DNA from: Amaranthus tricolor | Lineage: Eukaryota > Streptophyta > Magnoliopsida > Caryophyllales > Amaranthaceae | Length of the DNA: 64,000 nt | Assembly (NCBI RefSeq): GCF_026212465.1 | Contig: NC_080059.1 | Span: forward strand, 8,944,811-9,008,810 | Reading direction: 5' to 3' | In this document: positions 21,393-35,600 of the stretch, in pieces | How the letters are laid out: the number at the start of each line of letters is the position of its first letter | Numbering within the stretch: position 1 is the stretch's first letter | Notes under the pieces: model-generated | Told to the model about the DNA's origin: nothing | Seen by the model: only the letters and a program-made list of their open reading frames with translations | Database searches by the model: none | Made by a program: the position numbers and the translations under genes

Positions 21393-24231
21393 TTTTTTGC
21401 AATTGGGGAAACTCTTATGATCTAGGAATTGTAAGGATGATCAAACGGAAACTGATTTCGCGACTGGAATAATGAAAAGGTTTGGATGTTCGGCAGGTCG
21501 GCGAGTACCTCAACTCTCAAGGCTGCAAATGGTGGAAGGTTCTAGAGACCAGAATGGTGTGTCGAGTGTTTTCCAATTGAGTGATACGACGACACTATGT
21601 TGGGCCAATTGTAATGATTTTCACGGGCCACCCGCCCAATAGTAACATTTTAAGAACTAGGATTACTGAATTATTTTTAATACAAAATTTACAAATTAAG
21701 TTTTTTTTTTGGAAATTAGTTTTCAAAATAAGTGTCTCCGTACTCGAGTTTTTAAAACAAGAATTAGTTGTTCAAATAACTGTCAATCAAACTAACAAAA
21801 AACAGAAGAAAACTAGTCAAATAAAGCCTAGACAAAAAGATATTTGACATTATTTGACCAACTCCCTGTGGTCATTGTTTATAACTTTATTTGCTAAGCT
21901 CTCTTTTGTCCATTGTTAATAGCAACGAACAAACCTTGAGTTGACGTTATTGACCATCTATTCTTTTGTTCGTTGTTATTAATAGTGAACAAAGTCTAAA
22001 CATAGGCTCGGACGATGAGACAATTATATTAAAAATTAGTTTGTTCGAAAGCTAATTTTTTATTTTTTTTCATAAAAGCATTTTCAGATTATTTAAAATT
22101 TTGTGTTTTAAAGACAATCCTATTTAGAGATAGACTTCAATCTAGAAATGAGTCTTTAGTATTGACATTGGGTACATGACTATAATTGTGGTTCCACTAG
22201 TTAGAAATATTGAAAAAGAAGTCGATTATCATGTTTGCTAAAAATTAAATATTAAATGTTGATTGTTTTTAAAAAAAAGTTGATAAAAAGTAAAATTTAA
22301 TTAAAAAAAAAAGCTATTCCTAATAGCTTAGTCTTTTTGGTTTTGGGTTAAAAAATTAAATATTATTGTAAATTCCTACCCTTTATAAGAATTAACTTAC
22401 CATACCTACACATAGTTATTCGAAATTTACATGGTATTAAAAATTCTTCTAAACCCCCTATAATACCCTCAAACAAAGACCCCTTCAAGTAATTAGCTAT
22501 CTTAACATTTTTCTAATTTGGCTTAAATTTTTAATATTTTAGTGGTATCGAATAATGAAATTTTTTCCTTAAATAATGCTTATAAAAAAGTGTCACAAAA
22601 TTTCATTTTCCAAGATCGGATATCAGATCGAATCGATTATCAAATATCAAATATGTCAGTTTTCGAATATCATATATTCGATCCGACTGCATGTTTTGGA
22701 TCGAATACCCGATTATGCTCACCCCTAGTAGATCTTTAATTCTATAAAAAATAAATATAATACCCCTACTCATTCAGCATACTTGTTCCATTACTCTTTT
22801 TACACTTACTAAGATAATATTTTAATCCTTAATAAAATATTTCTAATTGTGCATAATTACATACAAAAAGATATAATTAATAATCTTTGCATTGAGAAGA
22901 ATGAAACAATATCCCAACTAACTATATTTGAACTTATAGATTAAAAAAATAAAAAGTAAGAATGATTAGTTAATAATAACAAAAAAAGTTTACCAGTCCA
23001 AACAAACAATCATCTTACATGACGGTTTGGGTTTTTAACAATTTTTTTCAAAAAAAGAAAATTAGCCAAACAAAAGTGCTACCTAAAATAGCGGTTTGAG
23101 TTAAATACCAAAACGCTATCTTAAGTAGGGGGTTTGGTCTTGATTTTCTTTTTAAAAAAAAAAATCCCTTCTACACTTATTGACCATAGTATAAAGTATA
23201 CCTCTCTATTAGAGTACATGATTATTTGTTTTCTGCTTATTTAATTAACAACAACTTCAACCATTTCTCACTTAGCTGGCTACTTCTTCAATTGTTGATC
23301 AATTTTTTATGACTAGTCCCACATTGATATCCAGCTAAGTATTCAAACTTTTCATATTATAGTTGGTATATTTTACTAATAAAATTATAATCATTGTTTT
23401 AAGAGAGAGGGATAAAGAATGGAAAAATGGGCGGGGATAAATTTTGATAAAATTTTCATACTCATAACTGTAAATCTGAATTTACATTTTAACTCGTTGT
23501 CATTCGCTATAACTAACTGGATATATATTCACCTTAAACTTGTTTTACATTCACTAAAAATGATTTTGAATATAAATATACAAATTTGTTATATAGCAGT
23601 AAGTTATAGATATGACGAGAGTAGGTATAAAACGGAGCGGGTAAAACCCTGTACCCACCATCCATTTGGGTAAAATTTTATATCCACCACTATCTACACA
23701 TTAATAGCCACTCCGAATAGGACATATGCAGTGAGTAAAATTTTACACATCTGCCATCTCTAGAAGACATACCATATACTAATAGAAAGAGATGAAAAAG
23801 TTATCGTTAATAAGTCACTCACCTCGAGAAAAAAACAATTATCAATTTTTAATCTTAAAGTATATAAAATATCGTGAAGCTTAAGTCATAAGTTTAAACT
23901 TTTAGTTGAATTGATTTATTGATATTATATTAAATTTCGACGTGACAAGAGGTTCATGAGTTCAAATCTAAATCACTCCACATTTAAAGTAAAATATTTA
24001 ATATGAGATATAAAAAAACTTATGCTACATCTACATTTCTGAGTTTATTGCTGGACAATTAACTTTAACATGAGAATCATCATACTAAAAAATGTATTAA
24101 TATATCAGAGGATCATAACATGTTCGTCACCATTTTTACCAGAATTGGTCATACTTTGAATTAAAGGGAAAATCCTAAATATTTCCCTCCCATAACCAAC
24201 CAATTTTTTTTGCTCCAAAAAATTCTCTTAA
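21393..24231. other. Divergent intergenic region between DRG1 and the receptor kinase
   Basis: It holds the DRG1 5' UTR and promoter on the left (upstream of 21392) and the kinase promoter on the right. The rest is AT-rich. Two stretches look transposon-derived but lack a full structure: about 22600-22730 (a cgaatat/gatccg-rich end finishing gctcacccctagta) and about 23640-23762 (cgggtaaaaccctgtaccc, finishing tgccatctcta), both reminiscent of Ac-like hAT ends. The open frames at 21581, 22542 and 23419 show no family features. Confidence 0.5.
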
Positions 24232-27200
24232 ATGTATCAAATCAATTCCTTCTTCTTATTCATCTCCATTTTCATATCCATTTTCCCACCATCATTTTCA
24301 TCAAATACCCATCAAATCTTCAACAAATGTGCTCCAACAAAATCATCATGTGGGTTCCAATGGAAAATATCTTACCCATTTTGGGACTCAACAATCCCAA
24401 ATTATTGTGGTCACCCTGCCTTTAAACTAGATTGTGATTCCAATTCTTCCCTCACAATCAATATCAAAAATCAAAAATATAAAATCCAAAACATCAATTA
24501 TGATGATAAATTGTTAATAATTTCAAATCTAGGGTTTGATAATGGTCCTTGTCCTTCTAGAAGGACCCATTTAGTCAACTCTAGTTTAGAGGATAATCTC
24601 TTTAATTTGAGTTCTAATACTCAAAATGCAACCCTTTTCTTTGATTGTCATGGGTCTAATCTAAGATCGGATTTACCCTATCCATTTTCTTGTTTTGGAT
24701 TTGGGTCTGAATCTGGGTCTGGCCGCTATGGTAAGGGGGGTTTTAGTAGTAATGTTAGTTTTATGGCTATAAATAGAACATGGGATGAAGAGTTGAGAAG
24801 AATTTGTAGATTTGTGGTTGATATTCCTATTCTTAAGACTATGGCTATGGAGCTTGCTTATGGTGAATTAGATTTGAATGATGTTTTTAAGAAGGGGTTT
24901 GAGGTAAAATGGAGGATTGATGATGGTGGTTTATGTGAAGATTGTTTGAATATTGGAGGAAGATGTGGATTCAATTATACACTTGGTCAACCTACTTGTT
25001 TCTGTGAAAACGGTGCAATTTGTAAAAAGCTTAATGCTACTTTAAATGCTCCAAAAGGTATTTTTTTTCATTTCCTCCGAATTAACACTTAATTAGAATC
25101 AGGTCTTGTTTTAGTTAAATATACATATTTTATTTTCTCTATTTTTAGTTGCACCAAAATTATTTTAGATTTAGGTCCATTCTAAGATATTTTGTTCAAT
25201 ATCAACTATTAAACCGCCCAAAATAGTGTTAAATTAAGGTTGTATCACGTAATTGTTAAATACTATTCCCTCCTATTCAGCTTACGTCCTATTTTCTTTT
25301 ATAGTCAAGTCACCTTAATTGTTCCATTTTTATTTTTGATATGAGTTTTTGACTTTTTAACTTTTATGCCCTTAGTAACTTTATCCTATTTTCAAGTATA
25401 CTTTTCATTACCCATACTAATTTTCCTCCCTTACATTAAAAAACCCATAATACCACTTTTTTTCCTACCCTTAAGATTCCACTTTTAACTCTCCTTAAGA
25501 TCCATAAAAAATCAAATGGGACTGAATAGGAAGAAGTACTATAAAATAGAAAGTGAGTGATATAGTTATAAATCTTAATGTTGACTAAAATTGAAAGGGA
25601 CAAAAGTTTTCAAAATTTTAAACTCTTAATATAAAAACACTGATTTAAACCCTTAAGCGATCATTATTATATAATTTTAAATGTCATCATGTTAGATAAT
25701 ACATGTAATATTATGCCATATGTATTACTGTATTGTAAAGATTTTTGAGTTATGGTAATTAAAATATAAGTTGTATTGACAATTACGTTAATCATAAAAT
25801 CATTTATCGACCGTAATTGAAATCATATTTTTACACTATGCTTAATGCCTTAGCTTCGTTCCGTTTAACTTAACTGTGTTTCTTGTGTTTCTTAATTTAG
25901 ATAAGAGGTCCAATTGGGGTGTATTCGTACTCGCAGGTAAACTCCTTTCCATCTAAATTTTGAACAACCATATGTGGATTTAGCAACAATGAATATCTTT
26001 TCTAAACATTTTTTTTATCTCATATTATCAAACATTTATAATTTTTTGATTTTAAAATATTATCATATGTGATTTCTTTTAAAATAGGCCCTTACGCCCT
26101 TTACGAATGATTAAAGAAAATTACATCAACTTTAATAATACTTAATTCCAAAATTGCATCAACTATAAAACTTGATTATACAAAAAAAAAAGCATATTAA
26201 AACTAATTTGGGCCCCTAATCTTTTGGGGCCTTGAGCGGTTGAACTCCCGAAATGAGCCTAGTACTGCCCAAAATGGCTAACTCGTTAAATCATATGAAC
26301 TTTTTTATTTTTGTGAAGTTACAGATAATGTTTATTAGTAGGGTCAACCTGAAACAACCTCTTTATTATCATTAATAAGTGTATAATAAGGGTAAAGTTG
26401 CATATATCTAACTCAAACCCTCACTCAAAGTGAGAGCTGGTTAATTGTATTGGGGCAATAAAATGTTGAATTTTTATTTTTGTTGTTGTCATAATTGGCT
26501 TAACTTTTGGTCACAGGTATAGGAATTGGTGTATGTTTACTGTTGAGCTCTTTGTGCTTATTTATCTATAGACGGAAACGCAAGAATGGTGCCACAAAAT
26601 TCTTGACTCACAACAAGTCTTATAGCCCATCCACGGGTGGATCAAATTTTGACTTCCTAAATGGGAGCACCTATTTTGGTGTTCATGTATTCACTTATAG
26701 AGAACTTGAAGAAGCCACAAATCACTTTAACCCCTCAAAGGAACTTGGAGAAGGAGGATTCGGAACAGTTTATCATGGTATTTTATCCTCGTATTATACT
26801 GAAAATCGACACAGTAACATATATTGGGGTCTTTATTAACCATCAACTTAATTTTTTGTTTGAATTGAGTTTTTAAATGGTATTAGAAGAAGCCCAAGCA
26901 GGGCTGTTCTTGACCCTAGGCAACGTAGACATTCTTGCCTAGGGCTCATAGCTTGAAAGGGGCCTAATACCTTATATCATCAATGTTGTCATATAGGACG
27001 TAAACCGCTGTATGTGAAATTATAACTTTACTTTTGTTGAACACTATTAAAGACCGAAATCAACTCTCTATAGAAAGGGCTCATTTCTTTTATGTTGCCT
27101 TGGCCATAAAATGTCAATGACACTAAGCCCAGCTAATAGCTTTGAAAATTTGAATTTCATTCATTCTTCCTTTCAACTTTTAACTTTTAGGGTATGGTTG

Positions 27201-28643
27201 GATTGGATGTAAATATTTAAGAGGGTAAAAAAAGTCAAAAGAAGAAAACGAAGTTGATAAATGAGAAATTAGTGAAATTTAATTGTTGTAGAGGTGGAAT
27301 AATGGTTGCAAAGTAATGAAAAAACATGGGAGATCTCAATTTTGTGGGGTAAATATTTATCCTAGGAGAGGGTTGGGGAAAGTATTACCTCCATAATAGG
27401 GGAAATCATCTTTTTTTTTCTTCATTATTTTTATTTCATGCTCATTTTATCTTCTTCACAACTATCTCAACTACTTCAAATACATCTCTATTTGCTTTCA
27501 TTTCATTAGTTTGACTTTATTTCCCCCTTAAATATTTACACTCAATCCAAGCGTGCCTTTAAGTAAAATAGAATAATGAACGCCAAGTATGACAAAAGTT
27601 TGTGTTGCATTAACTTAAAGTGCTTTACTTTTGATTGAATTTGTTTCTTGATAAAAATGCTTAAGTTATATTTCAATTGATTCGTTCTTTGCTTACTAAT
27701 CTCGAAAATAACAGGAAAACTTCGAGATGGACGTGAAGTGGCAATCAAACGTCCATATGAAAACAACAACAAACGAGCAGAACAGTTCCTAAACGAGGTT
27801 GAAATACTTGCAACCTTACGCCACAAAAACCTTGTAAACCTGTACGGTTGCACATCTCGTCAGAGTAGTGAACTTCTCCTTGTTTACGAGTATGTTCCAA
27901 ATGGCACAGTCGCGGATCATCTTCATGGAAAACAAAGTAAAAACGGGCTGCTTTCATGGTCAAAAAGACTAAGCATCGCCATTGAAACCGCAAGCGCCCT
28001 TGTTTACCTTCACGACTCAGACATCATTCACCGCGATGTCAAGACTCAAAACATCCTTCTTTGCAATGATTTTTCAGTCAAGGTAGCGGATTTTGGGCTT
28101 TCCCGTCTATTCCCCTTGGATGTGACTCATGTATCAACAGCTCCTCAAGGCACTCCCGGCTATGTAGACCCTGAATATCATCAGTGTTATCAGCTAACTG
28201 AAAAAAGCGATGTTTACAGTTTTGGTGTTCTATTGGCTGAACTTATATCATCGTTGCCTGCAGTTGATATCACAAGGCGAAGGGTTGATATAAATTTGTC
28301 TAATATGGCGATTAATAAGATTCAAAATCATGCATTACACGAGTTTGTTGATCCTTCACTTGGGTATCAGTCTGATTATCAGATAAAGAAGGAAATAACA
28401 GAAGTCGCAAAGTTGGCTTTTGAGTGTTTGCAGAGTAGAAAAGAAACGAGGCCAACGATGAACGAAGTTTTTAAGAGATTATTAGTCATACAAGCGAAAC
28501 AAGGAAGTGAATTCGACAATGCAGAAGAAGTAGATATTCCTGTTGATGATGTTCTTATGTTAAAGGTTGATTTCTCTCCTTCTCCACCACAAAGAGAGGA
28601 GTATCATTTGGTTACACAATATAAGCCTAATGCTAGTGTTTAG
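24232..28643 (+). CDS. LRK10L-type receptor-like protein kinase (GUB_WAK ectodomain)
   Basis: Exons 24232-25057, 25901-25936, 26517-26777 and 27715-28643 give 683 aa with closing phases. A hydrophobic signal peptide (about 1-24) is followed by a cysteine-rich GUB_WAK pectin-binding-like domain (CGFQWKISYPFW, then YCGHPAFKLDC) and a WAK-associated C-terminal segment (CEDCLNIGGRCGFN, then CFCENGAIC). A single membrane helix lies at about 283-306 (VFVLAGIGIGVCLLLSSLCL), followed by the stop-transfer RRKRK. The kinase has the Gly loop LGEGGFGTVYHG, VAIK (Lys386), HRDVK (480-484) and DFG (500-502), so it looks catalytically intact and of the RD class. TPGYVDPEYHQCYQL and the close match to Arabidopsis LRK10L1 members place it in the LRK10-like 1 group. 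Such kinases act at the plasma membrane in defence, ABA or stress signalling; the ligand is unknown. Confidence 0.95.
25263..25536. mobile_element. Stowaway MITE in kinase intron 1
   Basis: The left end CTATTCCCTCCTATTCAG and the right end read inward, CTTCTTCCTATTCAG, are flanked by TA (25261-25262 and 25537-25538). Length 274 bp, no coding. Confidence 0.75.
26317..26457 (+). repeat. SINE-like repeat copy B
   Basis: gaagttacagataatg, then gggtcaacctgaaacaacct, a gggtaaagttgcatat block, and attggggcaat form the same series as copies A and C. It lies in kinase intron 2, just upstream of exon 3. Confidence 0.45.
27190..27558. mobile_element. Tourist/PIF-Harbinger MITE in kinase intron 3
   Basis: A tta target duplication lies at 27187-27189 and 27559-27561. 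The left end GGGTATGGTTGGATTGGATG and the right end read inward, AGGCACGCTTGGATTGAGTG, continue together into taaatatttaag. The 3-bp duplication and GG..TTGGATTG ends are the Tourist pattern. Length 369 bp. Confidence 0.8.
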
Positions 28644-29698
28644 TCTTTGCTTCTTTATCCATAATACTACTAGTACCAATTAACATGTTTTGTGTTTTTA
28701 ATTTTTTAGAAAAAGAAAAAGTTGTATCAATGAGAATATGTGTATATAACTATATATGTACACCAAGTAGTAATATTATACTAGTATTAGATTAGATTGA
28801 TAGTGCTAAAAGATCAATAAAAACATTATATAAAGGATCTGGCTAACAGGCGTTTTTGAAATATATTATTATATTATATATTTTTAATATAGCATAAAAA
28901 TTTAGAATTTATCAATAAATTATGCGTTAAAATAATTATATTATTTTTATCTTTTATTTTATTTTCTAATTTATTCTTTCAGATATATTATTATTCTTGT
29001 AAACAAACGGTGGAGGTTCGTTTACATTTGCCTTGGATAAATGGGTGTTGAACAAAGAGATTTAAATACAAGCTATATATAGATTTGCACTCATTTTATG
29101 AACTTTTCCTATATGCACTATTTCTTTGTATTTGTACTACTATGCAATTCCAAGTAATAGCATTTTAGATGTTGAGTAGCTAATGGAAGGGAAAATGAAG
29201 TATTATAGTCTATTTTAATAAATTTATTTTATTTATATTTTTGAATATACCTACTACTTTTATTGTAAATATTATCTCCTATTTCTAAACATACTATATT
29301 CCTATTAATTTAATCCATTTACTTCAATATTTATTTTTCGTGTGAAAAGCAAATTAGGTAAAATGACTAAAATACATAAGTAATATACTCATGTGAGAGA
29401 CCGTCTTTCGACAAAATAATTTTTAAAAAAAAATCATATTATTATAATATATATTAAATATGCTATTTAACCGTGTATATAGAATATTTCACGTTGAGAG
29501 AGTCTCATACGCTAATTTGTCGTACTACCCTTCAAAAGAATAAAAGATGCAGTAAGGTTTGACCAAGGAAGTGGAGAGACTCTCAAGGGGGGTCACAGTC
29601 AGTGAAGAAGAACCATCCAGCAAAACCATAAGCAGCAACCAAGCTTTGCTGCTAATTTTTGCATTCGCCATTTCAATAATCTCCATTGAATCATCATT
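28644..29698. other. Spacer between kinase 3' end and LTO1
   Basis: The kinase 3' UTR occupies the first 200 bases or so. Around 29390-29520 there are inverted motifs (catgtgagagaccgtctttc and gagagagtctcatacg) resembling a common small MITE end, without a clear duplication. The LTO1 promoter and 5' UTR must lie at the right end. Otherwise only AT-rich sequence is seen. Confidence 0.5.
28816..28821 (+). terminator. Possible polyadenylation signal of the kinase gene
   Basis: AATAAA lies 173 bases after the kinase stop codon in an AT-rich 3' region. Plant polyadenylation signals are loose, so this is only a candidate. Confidence 0.35.
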
Positions 29699-32600
29699 AT
29701 GATGGAATCTATGTTCTTCAGTTCATCATCTCCACTTCAGCTATCACTCCCTCCCAAATCTCTTCCCTCTTTTCCTGTTTCCATTTCATCTTTCACCAAG
29801 TTCAAATCAAATTCAAGACCTGGGCGACCTGGGCTTGTTTTACTTCCGGCGATGTGCATTCCAGGGCCAATTCAGGATACTGAAAAGTCGGAAAATGCTG
29901 AAGAAATTCCGGTCCCCTCATCTTCTTCATCCAACAATTCGACATACACTTGGTGTGCAGCTCTTGGGGGGTTGGGATTTCTTGAAACCACCTATTTGAC
30001 TTACCTCAAGATCTCTAATACTGAGCCGTTTTGTGCTGTCGGTGGTGGGTCTTGCAGTGATGTCCTTAATAGTGATTATGCCGTTGTTCTTGGTAAATTT
30101 TGATTTTCTTCTTGCTTTTCTTTTGTAGGTGTTTCTTGTTTGTTGTTGTTCTTATTTCTTTGATGAAATTTTTGTGTTTGAATATCTGAGAAGTATTTAT
30201 CTTACCCCTTTTGCTCCTGATTCACGTTGTTACACTTTTTGAGATTCTGAGACCTACAAACAGGTAATCAAAATAATGCAAAGGTAATGTAAACTAAAAT
30301 TTGAGGCCTCTTAATTTAAGATAAAGAGCCCTCCCGTGAAAATTCGTCAAATAATCACCTGTGGGCTCCCATGTGTGTGGACACAGGCTTAGGACACCTG
30401 TGGGCTTGGCCCACAAACTCACAAATAATGAGTGTTTGACTTGCACATACACTTGATGAGGTTCGCTCTTCCCAAAATCATATAATATTGAGGGATTACC
30501 CACCAAATATTATATGCAAGTTCATAATCCACTATTTTATTTGATGTGGGATGTTCCTTGAAGTATTTCCAACACCTTTTGTAGTTGGGCACCTTGTACT
30601 AGAGCCCTGTACAGTTGGGGCCATGTGCGGTTGGGAACCTTGAATATGCAAGCTCAACCCATGCCATTGGTTGTGGAAGGCTTGAGTTCGCGTTTTTATG
30701 TCTGGTTTCACTACATGATAAATAAGGATCAATGAGCTAGATCTTAGCTCTTGCATCAGTTTCTTGATTATAGTGGATCAGAAATAAGTGAGGGATAAAT
30801 CTTAGTAAGTGATTTAATTTTTCTGGAGAGAAGAGTGTAACTTGGTGGAGGTGTGGAGGAGGCTTGTTTTGATATTGAAATTTCTATGTCAATTTGATAT
30901 TTTTGGTTTAGAAATGACATCACTGGTGGTGTGTTTTTAAGTCATGGCTTAAATAGGATTATATGGAAATTTTTGCTGAAAAACTCAAGCAGACTCTGAG
31001 ACCGAGTTAGTTCCTGATACGTATTAGGGTGATCAAGGTTGCACAAGGTTGTGGAAACAACTTTCTAAATTGAACTAAAAACAAAACCCTTTATTTGATG
31101 TAGATTAAACATGATTGATTTGCACATATATCTAAATTGTAGTTAACTTTGACTGGTTTTGTTTCCTTCCTCACTCTCTAAGATCTGGACAGAGATGTGC
31201 AAGTACGCTTGAACTTTGCTCACAGAAGTTCAAAAACAAACCAGATATTTCGCTTAACTCAACTTTTATCATACTCTGAATTCTTAATCAGCCTATGCAT
31301 ATATTAATGATAAAACTAACATCAAATCCTCAACTATAATTAGTTAACAAGGAAATAAAGACTTATACACCCTAATGCAAACTGACCTAGAAAACCTAAC
31401 TAAATCCTAATTAGATGCGATTTAGTGCAAGGTAAGTTAAACCAATAAGAATACCTTTCTTTAATAACCTTTGACCTATGCTACTTGGACTCGCCAATTT
31501 TGCCGCCTCATCAGTATCCGGTATGGCCGGTATGGATACAAGTGCTGGATATGCCGCACCGAACATGAGTAGGAAATTTGGAATTTGAAAGGTAGAGGGA
31601 ATATATTTAAATTGAACATGAGGCTATCTCTGAAATTAAAAACCTAGATGTGATTGTTGAAGCTACTAACTTACTTGAAGTAAGCGACATCGTAGAAGGA
31701 GCTTCGATGAGAAAGCTTTTGCTTTTTGTAGAAGAAGAGGAGAAAGCAAAACGATGAAGACTAGTTTTTTCAAAGATTTGGTAATCTGAAAGTCTTCTTT
31801 TTCTATTACATTAAGCTTGTGCCTTTTCCCCTTGCCAACTGTCTCTTTCACTACCCAACTTTCCCCAACTATATCTCTTAATCAATTCTTTTTTATTTGG
31901 TTAGTTTTTCGATCACCTTTCTTTTATACTACATTTGTTTACTTTTTGCCTATTTGAGATTGAGAATTTTTTTAAGAAATTATTTTATTTGTTTTCATGT
32001 ATCTCCGTAATCCAATACTAGGATGGTGTCCCCGTATGCTTTATAATTAAAAATGACGTACCGAATACTAGGATCCGCACTCGTTTTTGATACTCGTACC
32101 CAAGAGCAAGTAACATAGCCTTTGACAATATTAAAAGGTAAAAAATCACAATCCTACTTGAACTAGTTTAACAATTAATCAAATTTTGAAGTTTGATGAA
32201 TGGTAGAAGTAGTTTCCATAAAGGTGTTAGTAGTCGAGCATCTCAATTCTTTAGGTCTTCTATAGTTTGAGATTTCGAGAAATGTTGCAACTTTGAAACA
32301 TCATCAACGCCAACCTATCGATTAAGGGCTGTAGAAATTAACCTAGAAAAATATTCAAAAGCCAAAAAAAAAAAAAAAAACCACGCCAAAGCAAGAAGTT
32401 TTTGAGAGCATTTGGAAATTGGTTTATTGACACCAACCAACCGTTCTTGTGTGTCGACTCAGTATACACTAACCTATTAATGAATGTTATTCGTGAAGCT
32501 ACCTCAATGTAAGGCTCCAATTGCATATGAGCTAGTAGAGGTTTATCTCCTCCAAGAATGTAGATTGATGAAACAATATATTACCTCGTTGGCTAATATA

Positions 32601-35600
32601 TGGGATGATCAAGACCACGTGGGGTTTCAATGATGTGTGATGGATCGACTGGTCCAACTAAAATGCACATAGTCAATATCAATTCAACCACACCAATCTT
32701 ACTCTAAATTAGGGAGATTACATGGAGTCAAGTAACATGCCAAGTGAAATTCAATATCTAAATCAACTTGCGATTTGGGATCAATTTTGGCCTAATGTCT
32801 CCCATGATGATTCCAATTTCCAATCACACTCAAATCATCAACAAGGGTGCAATAAATTATGATTCAGTTCACTGTGATCATTCAGTTCATTACATCAATT
32901 CATCAAGTGAATCATCAAATTTTGATAACATGAATTCATATGGTTTTGGTCAATCATCTTACAATTTTAATAAAAATGAAGAACAAGAACGTCATCACCA
33001 CTCATTTTGGTGGTGATCTTGTATTATAAGTGCAAAGTATTATATTGTTTTGTAACATAATTTAATATTTAAATTATTTATTATTTTAATATTTGTATTA
33101 ATTAACTAATTAATATTTTAAACAGTTAAACAAAGTAATTACTTAATAAATTGAATAATTATCTACTAAAGATACCACATATAAGGCAATTATGATGCTT
33201 ATGGGCATATCATTACATAACAATGGTTGTTCAATAATAAAAATGCAATTATAGGCTCAATTCTTCCTTAATGTGATTTTTTTTTAAAAAAATCACATGA
33301 CGTCAGCCGCAATCTGCGTTATACCTCTGTTACGACTGTTTAAGCAAACGCGTCCACAACCGTAAAGACTAGAAATTTGTCGGGATAATTTTCAACATGT
33401 TATGCTTTTCCATATTATCCAGTTTCTCCTTTAGTGTTTTACTGAATTGTATCGCTTGTCATGATTCCCTTTTATTTTGCTCCTTAAGAAATGGATCATT
33501 ATTATTCATGTTGAAGATAATATATATTTTTGACGTGAATATCAAATTTTAACATCACTGCAGGTGTTTTGTTTGAAAGAAGATTCAATGATCATCCTTT
33601 TGCGTTTGCCAGGTGTCCCTCTTCCGTTAATCGGGATGACTGCTTATGGACTTATCATGCTTCTCGGTCTTAAGCTAGGGGGATGGGATTTGCCAATTAA
33701 AATCAATCAAACTGATGGTCGTCCACTTTTGCTTTCTGTTTCTGCTTCTATGGCAGCTGCGAGTAGTTACTTTTTGTACATTCTAGCTACTAAATTTGAT
33801 GGAGCTTCGTGTTCTTATTGCTTGGCATCCGCTACTTTGTCATTCAGCTTGTTTTTCATCATCTTGAAGGTTTTTTCTCTCAGTCAATAATCTCTTTTTT
33901 CATTTCAAAGATAAGACTTTTCATTTATGGATATTTGTTTCAGGATTTTGGATTGCAGGAACTCCAAAAGATTGTTGGTTTACCATTGTGTACAGCTGCT
34001 ATTGTGCTTGCAGTTTTGAACACCACATATAATTCACTACCGCCAATCATGTCAAGGTGATTAATTTCATTTTATCATACACATTTGTATACATCCTATA
34101 TTTTGTGATTGTGTTAATTTTCGGAGCAATGCTATTTTTCCTGGCGACATGTCTACTTAAATATGCTCGATAACAGTTACTTGAACATCCACATCATATG
34201 TTGAGTTTTTATATGCAGCTGATACAAGTGTGTGTACTTAAGTCATTAAAATTGCTATGTTACTCATTTCATGAGTGCATTCATGAATTCAGTTCACTGT
34301 CACGTGATTCACTAATTTACTTGTGAATCGCGAATCAAAAAAAGCGAAATACGGTCGGTTTTGGGCTATTTTTGGGTTATTTTGAGCGAATCGAGATATT
34401 GCCACATGACTCACTAATTTACTGACACCCTTGATTGTCCCTAAAATGAGGCAGTTTCCACAACGCGACTGGAATTGTCTTTTTCCTGTCTCGGTTACTT
34501 TCTATTCCCTGCTTGTTCTCCAAGTCAAAAGCTCATTGAAATGTGATTCTGCACTAAAAACAGAAAACAGCTCCGCATTTGAGCAAATTTTATTTCGGTC
34601 GAATTTAGAAAAGGAGTTCTTAACTCATGTTCGTCAAATCACATATGGTTTTCTTAAATTCTCTGATAATTGGAAACTCGACGAGTTACAAAGGGAGCAT
34701 TTGCAATATGATTTGCAAATATGACTCATTAGATGCTATAGACTTGACTCTTTTGCGGCTCTAATAGTTGGACATGGCTGTTAAGATGTGATGCGTTTTT
34801 GAATAATTTATTGAAGTTGTCTTTCTTTCCCCTTTTATTGAATAGTTCTGCGGCCATGGATTTGCCTTATTACACAACGGAGATCGTTAAGGAATCGAGT
34901 CCTTTTGCAATATCACTCGCTAAACATCTCAAATCTGTTGGGGCAAAGATGTATGGAGCTTTCTGGTGTTCACACTGTCAAGAGCAAAAGGAGGTAATGA
35001 CTTTCACCCGATTTTTTTTTTCGGGTGACGGGGAGTAGGGGGAGGGAGCTAGAACTGACCGTAGAGGTGTTCAAAACAGACTCGATGACCCGATATTCAT
35101 CCGACCTTGTAATTGAAGCCGATTTAGCCTGACGTAAAAATGAAATTACAATTATGTAGAACCAATGTGGACTCAAGACCCAATTTTGAACCAACCCGAT
35201 ACACCTGACTCGAAATCGACCCGATAACCCGAATAGATACCTCTAGAACAAAGACAAGAAGTTGCCTCATGATAAGTCTGCATCATTCTTGAACATATGT
35301 GGTGCATATGTAGCATTTCAATTTTGTCGTCCACATTTTATTCCACTGTTTCAATGTATTTATTCCCAGAAAAGGTTCAAAAGGGGAGACCCAAAAACAT
35401 TATAATTTAAAGTAAGCCAAGAAGAGAAAATAATGTAGATGGGTTATTTGTTTTGTACTCTTTGATAATCAACTTCATCAACAATCAGGAAGACTGAGTT
35501 GTTTGTTTGTATTCACGCTTGACTCTTGCAGATGTTAGGTCGTGAGGCAATGAAGTTGTTAGATTATGTCGAATGTTTCCCGGATGGAGTCAAGAAAGGA

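Noticed and set aside
24210..24425. Alternative frame over the start of the kinase gene
   Set aside because: It is a shadow of the real frame, which has the signal peptide and the conserved cysteines.
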